This document shows positions 45,023 to 53,519 of a stretch of DNA of 64,000 bases, one piece after another. The DNA is taken from the NCBI RefSeq assembly GCF_002735925.1, contig NZ_PEDL01000012.1:1-64000 (forward strand), read 5' to 3'. Within the stretch, counting starts at the first letter, position 1, and every line of letters starts with the position of its first letter. A program made the position numbers and the translations under genes. The DNA comes from Sporanaerobium hydrogeniformans. GTDB taxonomy: Bacteria > Bacillota > Clostridia > Lachnospirales > Cellulosilyticaceae. A model generated the notes under the pieces. It was not told where the DNA came from. It searched no databases and worked only from the letters and a program-made list of their open reading frames with translations.

Positions 45023-45051
45023 ATTGGCTGCTTAACTAAAGAGCAGCCAAT
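45023..45051 (+). terminator. Intercistronic stem-loop after the sugar-binding gene
   Basis: ATTGGCTGCT (45023-45032) pairs perfectly with AGCAGCCAAT (45042-45051), without a T-run. It probably stabilises the upstream mRNA or lowers permease expression. Confidence 0.6.
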
Positions 45052-45079
45052 TCTATTAAAGAGAGAAAGGGGAGAAGCG

Positions 45080-45940
45080 ATGGATAAGAAAAAAATCTAT
45101 TCAAATTGGTTCTTAGTCCCAGCCATGACTATTTTTATAGTGATGTTTTTAGTACCAATGGTAATCTCTTTGTTTTTTAGTTTAACCGTATGGAATTTTA
45201 GGGATTATACCTTTGTAGGACTAGATAATTTCAAGATGTTTCTCACAGAGGCTTCACTTAATATTGGTATCAAAAATACATTGATTTATGCTATTTTAAC
45301 TTGTTTACTTAAGGTAGTTCTAGCTTTTTTTATTGCCAACTTTCTAACGAGCAAAATTAAAACAAAGAATATTTTAAGGTCTGTTATATTTTTTCCGAAC
45401 CTTGTAAGTACTATTGCAGTCGGAATTACGTTTGCTGCGCTCATGCATCCTTCAAAAGGATTACTTAACGCTACACTAGGCGTTTTAGGAATAGGACCTA
45501 TTAATTGGTTAGGAGATCCAGGACTGGCACTTTATTCAGTTATTGGAACAGATGTATGGAAAGGGGTAGGCGTGGCCACTGTTATTTATATAGCAGGTAT
45601 TCAGGCCATAGATAGGACGTATTATGAGGCTGCAGCAATTGATGGGGCAAGTAAATGGCAACAGCTTAAAGCTATTACTTTTCCACTTTGTAGACCCGCT
45701 ATGAATTCCATTATCATTTTAGCTTTCGTAGGTGGGATGAGGAGCTTTGACCTTATTTGGTCTATGACAGGTGGGGGGCCTGGCTTTGCAACGGACGTAG
45801 TAGCTTCTATAGTTTATAAACAATATGGAGCAGGCTTTTATGGTTTGTCTACGGCTGGCAATGTTATCATGTTTATAATGATTGGCGTACTTGCATTCCC
45901 ATTACAAAAGTTCTTGTTAAGTAAGGAGGTTGATGGATAA
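45080..45940 (+). CDS. CUT1 sugar ABC permease (MsmF-like)
   Basis: A 286-aa membrane permease with six hydrophobic segments, starting FLVPAMTIFIVMFLVPM in spirit (here NWFLVPAMTIFIVMFLVP). The EAA loop reads YYEAAAIDGASKWQQLKAIT, followed by PLCRPA. It forms the channel with the permease encoded next, which overlaps by one base (TAATG). GGGGAG lies before the ATG. Confidence 0.93.
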   Translation: MDKKKIYSNWFLVPAMTIFIVMFLVPMVISLFFSLTVWNFRDYTFVGLDNFKMFLTEASLNIGIKNTLIYAILTCLLKVVLAFFIANFLTSKIKTKNILRSVIFFPNLVSTIAVGITFAALMHPSKGLLNATLGVLGIGPINWLGDPGLALYSVIGTDVWKGVGVATVIYIAGIQAIDRTYYEAAAIDGASKWQQLKAITFPLCRPAMNSIIILAFVGGMRSFDLIWSMTGGGPGFATDVVASIVYKQYGAGFYGLSTAGNVIMFIMIGVLAFPLQKFLLSKEVDG

Positions 45941-46770
45941 TGAAAAACGAAAAGAAGTTATATCTTATAGGAGATATAGTAGGACTTCTTGGAGCGTTAA
46001 TTATTTTTATTATTCCTTTTGGATTTATGTTTATAAATTCATTAAAAGAAAGAAGAGAAGCAAATCTCCTAAATATGAACTGGCCAGAAACCCTACAATG
46101 GGTAAATTATAAAGAAGTATTTACGGCCAATAATAGTATTGTACTTACTGCATTTAAGAATAGTATTCTGCTAACCCTTGGGGCGGTAGTTGTCCTGATT
46201 ATGGTTTGTTCAATGGCAGGCTATGTCCTTCAGAGAAGAAGGGATAAACTATGTGGTTTTCTAAATGCACTTGTTTTATCAGGCTTAATGGTTCCACCAG
46301 CTATCCTTCCTACGATTTGGATGATGCAAAGATTAGGGATTTATAAAACCTTATGGGGGATGATTTTGATAGAAGTAGCCCTGCAAATTCCTTTTACTAT
46401 TATGCTTTATAGAGGTTTTATGAATGCCATACCTGTAGAGTTAGAAGAGGCTGGCTACATTGATGGGTGTACGAGAGTAAGCTTATTTACACAAATTGTC
46501 TTTCCGTTACTAAAGCCTGTAACAGCCACAGTAGTCATCTTAAATGCTGCTACTATTTTTAATGACTTTACAAATCCTTTGTACTTTTTGCCAGGTTCGA
46601 AAAATGCAACAGTACAGCTAACACTTTATAACTTTATGGGACAGTATTCAAGTTCCTATAACTTATTATTTGCAGATGTTATTATCATTACATTACCTAT
46701 GTTAGTTTTATTTATCTTTTTTAATAAAAGGATTGTAGCTGGAATGGTAGCAGGTGCTGTAAAGGGATAA
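45940..46770 (+). CDS. CUT1 sugar ABC permease (MsmG-like)
   Basis: A 276-aa permease of the carbohydrate importer family with six hydrophobic segments. The EAA loop is ELEEAGYIDGCTRVSLFTQI, followed by VFPLLKP. It is coupled to the preceding permease by a one-base overlap. A terminator follows, so the GH78-importer operon probably ends here. Confidence 0.93.
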   Translation: MKNEKKLYLIGDIVGLLGALIIFIIPFGFMFINSLKERREANLLNMNWPETLQWVNYKEVFTANNSIVLTAFKNSILLTLGAVVVLIMVCSMAGYVLQRRRDKLCGFLNALVLSGLMVPPAILPTIWMMQRLGIYKTLWGMILIEVALQIPFTIMLYRGFMNAIPVELEEAGYIDGCTRVSLFTQIVFPLLKPVTATVVILNAATIFNDFTNPLYFLPGSKNATVQLTLYNFMGQYSSSYNLLFADVIIITLPMLVLFIFFNKRIVAGMVAGAVKG

Positions 46771-46833
46771 AAATTTATAGTAATATAAAATAATAGGCAA
46801 TATTGCATTAAGTATGAAGGCATGCAATACTAT

Positions 46834-46864
46834 AAAAAGACTCGTTTATCACGGGTCTTTTTCA
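46834..46864 (+). terminator. Terminator of the GH78-importer operon
   Basis: AAAAAGACTCG (46834-46844) pairs with CGGGTCTTTTT (46852-46862, one G-U). A second hairpin lies just upstream at 46801-46829. Confidence 0.8.
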
Positions 46865-46893
46865 AAATTTAAGAAATAATTGGGGGCATTACA

Positions 46894-48669
46894 TTGCATT
46901 TTCAAACCAAAATTATTTGTATGTATTCAGCATTTATTCTAGTAATAGCTATCATTCTAGGTTCTCTTTATAATCATTACAGTATAAAGCAATATGAACA
47001 AGTAGAATATAAAAATCTTAAATTAGTAGCAGAGCAGTTAGAGCAAAATTTAAATGAGTCACTCAAGCAAATGATACTCATCACAGATTATATTTTATCA
47101 GATATAGAGATTATTCAGGGTATTCGGGCGCTTAATGTGGAGGAGAGTGACAATGAGGCGGCGCTTAATTATAGGAATGATGCATTAGTTGCTATTCGAT
47201 TAAAATTAAATATGGATTATATCCGTAAGCATTTTTACCGGGTAGTATTTTTTAATCAACGAGGAGATATTATTGCAAGTAATAATGAGGGGAATCGCAT
47301 AATCAATCCTAGCCAATCAACATCGGATATTACATGGCTAAAGCAGGTAGAAAATACAAAAGGTAACCCTGTTATCATCGACCAGCACAAAGATAATTGG
47401 GGACTAAAAAGTAATGTAGAGGTATTTAGCTTAGTAAAAAAAGTACAAGGTAGTCAGCTTGGATATATTGAAGTACAAAAACAGATAGAAGATTTAAAAC
47501 AAATTTTTCAAATAGCTAGAGAAAATCTAGGGGTTGTAGTGATTAGGGATAACGGAAATATATTTTACTCTAATTTACCCAGAGACTATGACGCATTTTA
47601 TCAGCAAATAGTGAGGAAACTTAAAAAAGATAAATTTATCTATGCTAATCCAGAAAGTGGCAATAAAGAAATGATAGCCTTTGTCTACTGTGAAGAGGCT
47701 CAAAGCACCATTTTAGTAACAGAAGATATTTCTGAAATTAAAGAGGCTTCAGCCTATATTACCCCTACTATAATCTTGATTGCACTATGCTTAGTTGCAG
47801 TATCACTAACTTATATTGTTATTGTATCTAGACATTTAACAAAGCCTATTAGAAGACTGCGAGAGCAAATGGAAAATACGGGGCTAGAAAACTTGAAAGA
47901 TGAGATAAGTGTAGAGCAATCAAATGACGAGATTTTAGCTCTTCAGAAATCTTATCAAAAAGTATTAACGAGATTAGATGAAGCAATTACAAAAGAAAAG
48001 AAGCAGTCTTTATTGCAAGTGCAAGCACAGTTTGACTTACTTCAAGCACAAGTCAATCCACACTTCCTTTATAATGTTTTAAATGTTATATCAAACAGGG
48101 GGATTATATGTGGAGATGAAGTCATTTGTGAGATGTGTGGTAGTTTAGCAGATATGTTACGTTATTCGACCAGTAACAAGAATAGACAAGCTACTTTACA
48201 AGAAGAAATCAAGTACCTAGAGCAATATTTCTATCTATTAAAATCAAGATATGATTATAAACTAAGCTATGTAATAGACATACAACCAGAGGTGAAGAAT
48301 CAAATTGTTCCTAAAATCGTATTACAACAAATTGTAGAGAATTGCATTAACCATGGTTTTGAAAATAGGGTAGGTTGTATGGAGGTTAAAGTAAAAGCAT
48401 GGCAAGAAGGGGACTATTGGTATGTGTGCATTGTAGATAATGGGGAAGGATTTAAAAGGGATATATTAGCACAGCTAGAAGAAAAGATGGAAGAGGTCAA
48501 AAAATGTTTAGAGAGCCATACAAGTAACATTCAACTAGAAATAGGCGGTATGGGGCTGATTAATACATATGCAAGACTTTACTTATTATATGGGGAACAG
48601 CTTGTTTTTGAACTAAAAAATAAAACAAGTGGAGCACAGGTACTTATTGGAGCGAAAAGGATAGGCTAG
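46894..48669 (+). CDS. YesM-like membrane sensor histidine kinase
   Basis: A 591-aa sensor kinase. It has a first membrane helix at about 8-25, an extracytoplasmic sensing domain (about 30-290), a second helix near 293-312, a HAMP domain and a coiled linker. The His_kinase motif QAQVNPHFLYNVLN follows near 385-400, then an HATPase domain with QQIVENCINHGF, DNGEGF and GGMGLINTYARL. This is the usual partner of AraC-type response regulators that control sugar uptake. The start is TTG at 46894 behind TGGGGG; the next in-frame ATG at codon 10 would cut the first helix. Confidence 0.92.
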   Translation: MHFQTKIICMYSAFILVIAIILGSLYNHYSIKQYEQVEYKNLKLVAEQLEQNLNESLKQMILITDYILSDIEIIQGIRALNVEESDNEAALNYRNDALVAIRLKLNMDYIRKHFYRVVFFNQRGDIIASNNEGNRIINPSQSTSDITWLKQVENTKGNPVIIDQHKDNWGLKSNVEVFSLVKKVQGSQLGYIEVQKQIEDLKQIFQIARENLGVVVIRDNGNIFYSNLPRDYDAFYQQIVRKLKKDKFIYANPESGNKEMIAFVYCEEAQSTILVTEDISEIKEASAYITPTIILIALCLVAVSLTYIVIVSRHLTKPIRRLREQMENTGLENLKDEISVEQSNDEILALQKSYQKVLTRLDEAITKEKKQSLLQVQAQFDLLQAQVNPHFLYNVLNVISNRGIICGDEVICEMCGSLADMLRYSTSNKNRQATLQEEIKYLEQYFYLLKSRYDYKLSYVIDIQPEVKNQIVPKIVLQQIVENCINHGFENRVGCMEVKVKAWQEGDYWYVCIVDNGEGFKRDILAQLEEKMEEVKKCLESHTSNIQLEIGGMGLINTYARLYLLYGEQLVFELKNKTSGAQVLIGAKRIG

Positions 48670-48713
48670 TAATAATAGATTAAAAAGTAGAGATGAGCTT
48701 GGGAGGAACTAAA

Positions 48714-50192
48714 ATGTATTCAGTTATTGTAATAGATGATGAACCTACGGCACTCAATCATATTTGTACTATTATTCGTATGAAATGCCCAGAATTTACA
48801 ATCATAGCTACCGCAGAAAATGGTCAAGAAGGTATTGAGAAAATTTGCAGCTATGAACCAGATGTGGTAATAACGGATATTAAGATGCCTATTATGAATG
48901 GCATTGAAATGGTAAAAAAGCTTCATGCCATGAAAAATGAAACGTATGTTATTATCATTAGTGGTTATCAAGAATTTGAGTATGCTCAAAGTGCTTTGAA
49001 GTCAGGAGTAGTAGATTATTTACTTAAACCTATCATACCAATAGATATAAAGGAAGTTTTAGGGAGAATGCAATTAAAACTTCAAAATAGAGCTTTTCAA
49101 AAACGTAATCAATTAATAAGAAGTTTGTTCTTAGGAGATAAGGTAGGGGAGTGGGAACTTAAAAAGCATTTTCCAAGTACTTATTATTATGGAGCTATTG
49201 TACGTCGTAATGGACTACCTAAAAGATTTTCTGATACAGAAGCCATAGAGATTTTTTCTTTTGAAGAAGATATTATGTTTACATATGGAAGAGATGAAAT
49301 GGAGGCTTTGTATCTATGTCCCAAAGAAGCACTCAATTATCAAGAATTTGAAAAACTTATTGAACATGAAATTGATAAAGTAAAGGATACGGTAGGTTAT
49401 ATAACTACTGCTATTTACAAAGAGGCTTTTGAACCCCAATGTATTACAGATGTGGTGAAAAAATTATATCGTATATTGGATAGTAATACAGCAATTGGTT
49501 ATTCACAAATATTAACGATAGGGGAGGAAGAGTTAGAAGATAAAATTTATAAGATAGATGAAAATAAGTTTATGGAACAAATAGAATATCACATGAAAAA
49601 AAATCAAAGAGATAAGGTATGGATTGATATTATGGAGTTTTTAAGAGAATGTGATAGAGTGCATTATCCACAACTTCTTCTAGAAGGTATAGCTAGGAAA
49701 ATTCTATATAGTATTCAAAAATATGATAAGAGTACAGATAGACACTATACAGATGAGTTTATGCTAGAAGATGCTTTTTATTATGCAACCAATGGAAATG
49801 ATTTATTAGAGAGTTTACAAGATATATATAACAAGTATCTTAGAAGAGGACAAGATATTGTGACAAAAGTAGATACTCCTGAGTTTTTACAAAATATTAA
49901 GATGTACATTGAAGCCAATATAGTAGAGGACCTTTCTCTTTCTAGTATTTGTAAGAATTTTGGAGTTTCACAGACTTCTCTTAGTAAACTTTTTAGGAAA
50001 TATGAAGGGGACTCCTTTAATAATTATTTGACGACAAGGAGAATAGAAAAAGCTAAAGAGTTGTTTAAGAATAATGAAGGTATACTGATTAAAGATGTAG
50101 CAGCTCTAGTAGGTTATAAAGATCAATTTTATTTTAGCCGTATCTTTAGATCGATTGTAGGAGTATGCCCTTCAGATTATACGGAAAAGTGA
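48714..50192 (+). CDS. YesN-like AraC-type response regulator
   Basis: A 492-aa regulator with an N-terminal receiver domain (about 1-125). Phosphorylation Asp is in VVITDIKMPIMNG, and Lys in VDYLLKPI. A long middle region of unknown fold precedes the C-terminal AraC double HTH (about 395-492), with SSICKNFGVSQTSLSKLFRK and AALVGYKDQFYFSRIFR. ATG at 48714 follows GGGAGG; an upstream in-frame ATG at 48693 overlaps that site. It lies 44 nt after its kinase and should activate the flanking glycan genes. Confidence 0.93.
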   Translation: MYSVIVIDDEPTALNHICTIIRMKCPEFTIIATAENGQEGIEKICSYEPDVVITDIKMPIMNGIEMVKKLHAMKNETYVIIISGYQEFEYAQSALKSGVVDYLLKPIIPIDIKEVLGRMQLKLQNRAFQKRNQLIRSLFLGDKVGEWELKKHFPSTYYYGAIVRRNGLPKRFSDTEAIEIFSFEEDIMFTYGRDEMEALYLCPKEALNYQEFEKLIEHEIDKVKDTVGYITTAIYKEAFEPQCITDVVKKLYRILDSNTAIGYSQILTIGEEELEDKIYKIDENKFMEQIEYHMKKNQRDKVWIDIMEFLRECDRVHYPQLLLEGIARKILYSIQKYDKSTDRHYTDEFMLEDAFYYATNGNDLLESLQDIYNKYLRRGQDIVTKVDTPEFLQNIKMYIEANIVEDLSLSSICKNFGVSQTSLSKLFRKYEGDSFNNYLTTRRIEKAKELFKNNEGILIKDVAALVGYKDQFYFSRIFRSIVGVCPSDYTEK

Positions 50193-50209
50193 TGAGTGTA
50201 AGGATTCTT

Positions 50210-50270
50210 AATTTTACATAACATAGGATTAGATTGTCCATATTTTAGGGGGATTCTTAGTGGTAAACTA
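50210..50270 (+). promoter_or_regulatory. 61-nt conserved element upstream of GH95 (copy 2)
   Basis: This is the gapless match to 40873-40933. Identical AATTTTACAT is followed at the same distance by TCCAT, and then by TTNTTAGTNGTAANCTA. TAAACT (50264-50269) would be the -10. Shared spacing suggests that the same activator and RNA polymerase geometry operate at both promoters. Confidence 0.6.
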
Positions 50271-50322
50271 TAGGAGGAAGAGTTAATAAATGAAAAATAA
50301 CAGTAATTAGGGGGAAGTTTCG

Positions 50323-52656
50323 TTGAGGAATAAAAATTACCTTTATGCAGATCAACCAGCAAAATGTTGGCAAGAAGGGTTTCCGTTAGGAAATGGATTT
50401 ATGGGAGTCATGCTATACGGCGGGTATGAGTTAGATTTGCTAGACCTTTCAGAAGCTACTTTTTGGTCAGGAGCTAAATCTGAGGCAAACAATCAGCCAT
50501 CTGCTGCAAGTGCTTGGCGGGAAATGAGAAGATTAGTAGAATGTGAAGACTATGAGACAGCTTCTCAGGTAGCGGAACAATTTATTGGAAGGCGTCATAA
50601 TTATGGAAGTAACTTACCAGTTGGGCAACTTAGAATAGGATATAATTACTCAAATAAAAAAATTGAAAGCTATAAACGAAGTTTGGATTTAAATACAGCC
50701 CTAGCAGTAAGTGAATACAGTGTAGAGGGAAAGGCTATTAAAACAGAAGCTTTTTTATCTTACCCTAAACAATGTTTTTGTATGAGGATTTTTAATCCAG
50801 ACAAAGAGAAAATGGCTATAACATTAGAATTTAGAGCAGATAATAAGCCCTTTCAAGTAAATGCTTATAATAACACACTGTATTTTGATGTACAAGCAAG
50901 GGAAAAGATTCATAGTGATGGGAAAAGTGGGACAACTTTACAAGGTTATTGTAAAGTTATTTTAGAGGAAGGAACATGTAGGGAAGAAGCGGGACAACTG
51001 ATTATAGATACACATTCAGATTTAATTTTATGTGTAGCAATGTGCACGGATTTTAATGGGAGGGACCCAAAGGAAGCATTAGGGGTTTGTAAATTAAATA
51101 CCTTTTCAGAGTATGAGGCGATTAAACAAGAACACATCAAGGATTTCTCAAAGTACATGGATAGAGTCGAATTAACCTTAGATACTGAAGGGGATATGAA
51201 TGATAAGACTCTTTCTGAGTATCTCCATTATTTAGAGAAAACAGGGAAAAACAATAAGTTAACAGAGCTTCTGTTTCAATATGGTAGGTACTTGCTTTTA
51301 TCTTCATCTAGGGAACAATCTATTTTGCCAACTCATCTTCAAGGAATATGGAATGACAGTGTAGCATGTCAGATAGAGTGGACATGTGATATGCATTTAG
51401 ATATCAATACACAAATGAATTATTGGCTTTCTGAACCAGGTAATTTAGCAGAATGTCATCATCCTTTGTTTCGGTGGATGGAGCAATGTGTTATTCCTTC
51501 AGGAAGGGAGAGTGCACAAAAAAGCTATGGACTTTCTGGATGGAGTGCAGATCTTGTTTCAAATGCGTGGGGCTTTACAGCACCTTATTGGTCGAATACT
51601 ATCTCTCCTTGCCCCACCTCAGGTATTTGGATGGCATCAGACTATATGGAACACTATAGATATACACAAGATTATACCTTCTTAAAAGAACATGCTTATC
51701 CTGTTATAAGTGAGGCGATAGATTTTTTTGAAGAGTATGTATTTTATAATAAAGAAGGAAAGTTAAGCTGTGGTCCTTCTATTTCACCAGAAAACTCCTT
51801 TATGAAAGGAGATAAGGAGTTTTTCTTTTCCAATGGATGTACCTATGAGCTTGTGATGATTCGGGAGTTATTTAGACAATATGAAGAAATAGTAAATATT
51901 TTAGAGGCACATGATGATTTAAATAGATTGGATCAGCAAAGAAGGGACAGGATTAAACAATTAGAAAAAGAACTATTGCCATATAGAATTCTTGAGGATG
52001 GTACTTTAGCAGAATGGAACCATAACTATACAAGTAGGGATAAACAACATCGTCATACGAGTCATTTGTTAGGTGTTTTTCCTTATAGTCAAATTACTCC
52101 TAAAAGGAACCCTGATTTAGCTAAGGCAGTAGAGTATTCTCTTGAAAAACGACTAGAACCTAGTGATAACTGGGAAGATACGGGATGGGCTAGAGCGCTA
52201 GTACTATTGTATTATTGCAGGTTACATCAACCAGAAAAAGCATATAGGCATCTTTATAGTTTGCAAAGCAAGTTACTTAATCCCAATCTTATGGTAATGC
52301 ATCCACCAACTAGGGGAGCAGGTTCGTTTGCCCCTGTATATGAACTAGATGGTAATACTGGGTGCAGTATGGCAATTATTGAGATGTTAATGCAGAGTCA
52401 TAATGGACAGATTCATTTATTGCCATGTCTTCCAAAGGAGTGGAAAAGAGGACATATAAAAGGCATTAAAGCAAGAGGAAATATCGAGGTTGCAATGAAG
52501 TGGGATAAGGGGGAATTGATTTCTGCTGACTTCATAGGAGAAAGTAAGAAAAATATATCTATAGTTTATAAAGGAATAGAAATTCAGTTAAACCTTGAAG
52601 CGGGTAGAATGAAGACAGTAAAAGCATCTGATTTTTTAGTGCTGCCTATCCATTAA
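50323..52656 (+). CDS. GH95 family alpha-L-fucosidase (or galactosidase)
   Basis: A 777-aa glycoside hydrolase. The N-terminal beta domain begins FPLGNGFMGVMLYGG and LDLSEATFWSG. The helical catalytic barrel has HLQGIWNDS, the water-activating segment LDINTQMNYW, general-acid Glu in ISPEN near 493, and Asp in ELDGNTG near 678. The first Asn of the usual N-x-N pair is Asp here. It has no signal peptide and so is cytoplasmic. The TTG start at 50323 follows AGGGGGA. It trims fucosyl (or L-galactosyl) residues from imported oligosaccharides, by family knowledge. Confidence 0.9.
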   Translation: MRNKNYLYADQPAKCWQEGFPLGNGFMGVMLYGGYELDLLDLSEATFWSGAKSEANNQPSAASAWREMRRLVECEDYETASQVAEQFIGRRHNYGSNLPVGQLRIGYNYSNKKIESYKRSLDLNTALAVSEYSVEGKAIKTEAFLSYPKQCFCMRIFNPDKEKMAITLEFRADNKPFQVNAYNNTLYFDVQAREKIHSDGKSGTTLQGYCKVILEEGTCREEAGQLIIDTHSDLILCVAMCTDFNGRDPKEALGVCKLNTFSEYEAIKQEHIKDFSKYMDRVELTLDTEGDMNDKTLSEYLHYLEKTGKNNKLTELLFQYGRYLLLSSSREQSILPTHLQGIWNDSVACQIEWTCDMHLDINTQMNYWLSEPGNLAECHHPLFRWMEQCVIPSGRESAQKSYGLSGWSADLVSNAWGFTAPYWSNTISPCPTSGIWMASDYMEHYRYTQDYTFLKEHAYPVISEAIDFFEEYVFYNKEGKLSCGPSISPENSFMKGDKEFFFSNGCTYELVMIRELFRQYEEIVNILEAHDDLNRLDQQRRDRIKQLEKELLPYRILEDGTLAEWNHNYTSRDKQHRHTSHLLGVFPYSQITPKRNPDLAKAVEYSLEKRLEPSDNWEDTGWARALVLLYYCRLHQPEKAYRHLYSLQSKLLNPNLMVMHPPTRGAGSFAPVYELDGNTGCSMAIIEMLMQSHNGQIHLLPCLPKEWKRGHIKGIKARGNIEVAMKWDKGELISADFIGESKKNISIVYKGIEIQLNLEAGRMKTVKASDFLVLPIH

Positions 52657-52728
52657 GCAGGTAAAACGTTAGATATAGCTTAAAACAAAGTATAAGGTTG
52701 AGATAATGAGTTATAAATTTTATTTAAG

Positions 52729-52791
52729 CAATAAATATTTATTGAAAAACAATAAATATTTATTGCTTTTCAATTTTAAACTGAGTATAAT
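52729..52791 (+). promoter_or_regulatory. Twin palindromic operator with promoter
   Basis: CAATAAATATTTATTG occurs twice (52729-52744 and 52750-52765), centres 21 bp apart, that is two helical turns. The second copy runs into the -35 TTGCTT (52763-52768), which is followed after 17 bp by TATAAT (52786-52791). The arrangement is that of a repressor operator, perhaps bound by the XRE protein of the operon. Confidence 0.6.
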
Positions 52792-52810
52792 AGCCTCAGA
52801 GGTGATAAAA

Positions 52811-53275
52811 ATGAGAAAATTAAAAACAGATGGTCTGAGTAAATTACTTTTTGCCCTTGTTATGATAGGATTAATCCTAATGAGTGTTGCTTTAGTAACT
52901 TTGCCGTGGTTAATGGACTTATTATTTAGGGGAAGCACCTTTTACGAGGTTGTATCACACAAAAAGGTACTTTTGCTTCTTTATATGACAGGGATACCAG
53001 CTTGGCTTATTTTATGGATGACTAAGAACTTGACACATAACATCATAAATCGTGAACCTTTTTCAGAAAGCAGCTGTCGTAGTCTTAAAGGGATTAGCCT
53101 TTGTGCACTCATGATTTTTGTATGTTATTTGTTTGCTAGTATATTTGTGTATGCTACCCTCGGGATTGTAGTGATTACTATAGGTTCCTTTGTAGTTGCT
53201 CTTATTGCGGCTATTCTTTATCGATTGGTAGGACTTGCCATAGAAATCAAGGAAGAAAATGAATTGACTATTTAA
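52811..53275 (+). CDS. DUF2975 membrane protein
   Basis: A 154-aa protein with four hydrophobic segments, matching DUF2975 in layout: LLFALVMIGLILMSVALVTLP, then NLTHNIINREPFSESSCRSLK and two more helices (motifs cited in part). Such genes are usually followed by a small XRE regulator, as here after 20 nt. ATG at 52811 follows AGAGGTG; an open frame extending to 52706 would run through the operators and promoter. Function unknown. Confidence 0.78.
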   Translation: MRKLKTDGLSKLLFALVMIGLILMSVALVTLPWLMDLLFRGSTFYEVVSHKKVLLLLYMTGIPAWLILWMTKNLTHNIINREPFSESSCRSLKGISLCALMIFVCYLFASIFVYATLGIVVITIGSFVVALIAAILYRLVGLAIEIKEENELTI

Positions 53276-53295
53276 AGCTAAAGAGGTGAGGCAAT

Positions 53296-53517
53296 ATGCC
53301 AATTGTTGTAAATTTAGATGTGATGCTGGCAAAACGTAAGATGAGCATGAATGAGCTTTCAGACAAGGTAGGAGTAACTTTAGCAAATTTATCTATTTTA
53401 AAAAATAATAAGGGGAAGGCAATACGTTTTTCCACCTTAGAAGCTTTATGTGAGGTGTTAGATTGCCAGCCTGGGGAACTTCTTGAATATATAAAGGAAG
53501 GAAATAAGGGGGAATAA
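53296..53517 (+). CDS. Small XRE (Cro/CI-type) regulator
   Basis: A 73-aa helix-turn-helix protein with the pattern MLAKRKMSMNELSDKVGVT, LANLSILKNNKGKAI, FSTLEALCEVLDCQPGELL, typical of YozG-like regulators next to DUF2975 genes. It has no second domain. AAGAGGTG precedes the ATG. It may bind the twin palindromes in front of the operon. Confidence 0.88.
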   Translation: MPIVVNLDVMLAKRKMSMNELSDKVGVTLANLSILKNNKGKAIRFSTLEALCEVLDCQPGELLEYIKEGNKGE

Positions 53518-53519
53518 GA

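Noticed and set aside
52706-52810. N-terminal extension of the DUF2975 protein
   Set aside because: It would translate the twin operators and promoter; ATG 52811 follows AGAGGTG.
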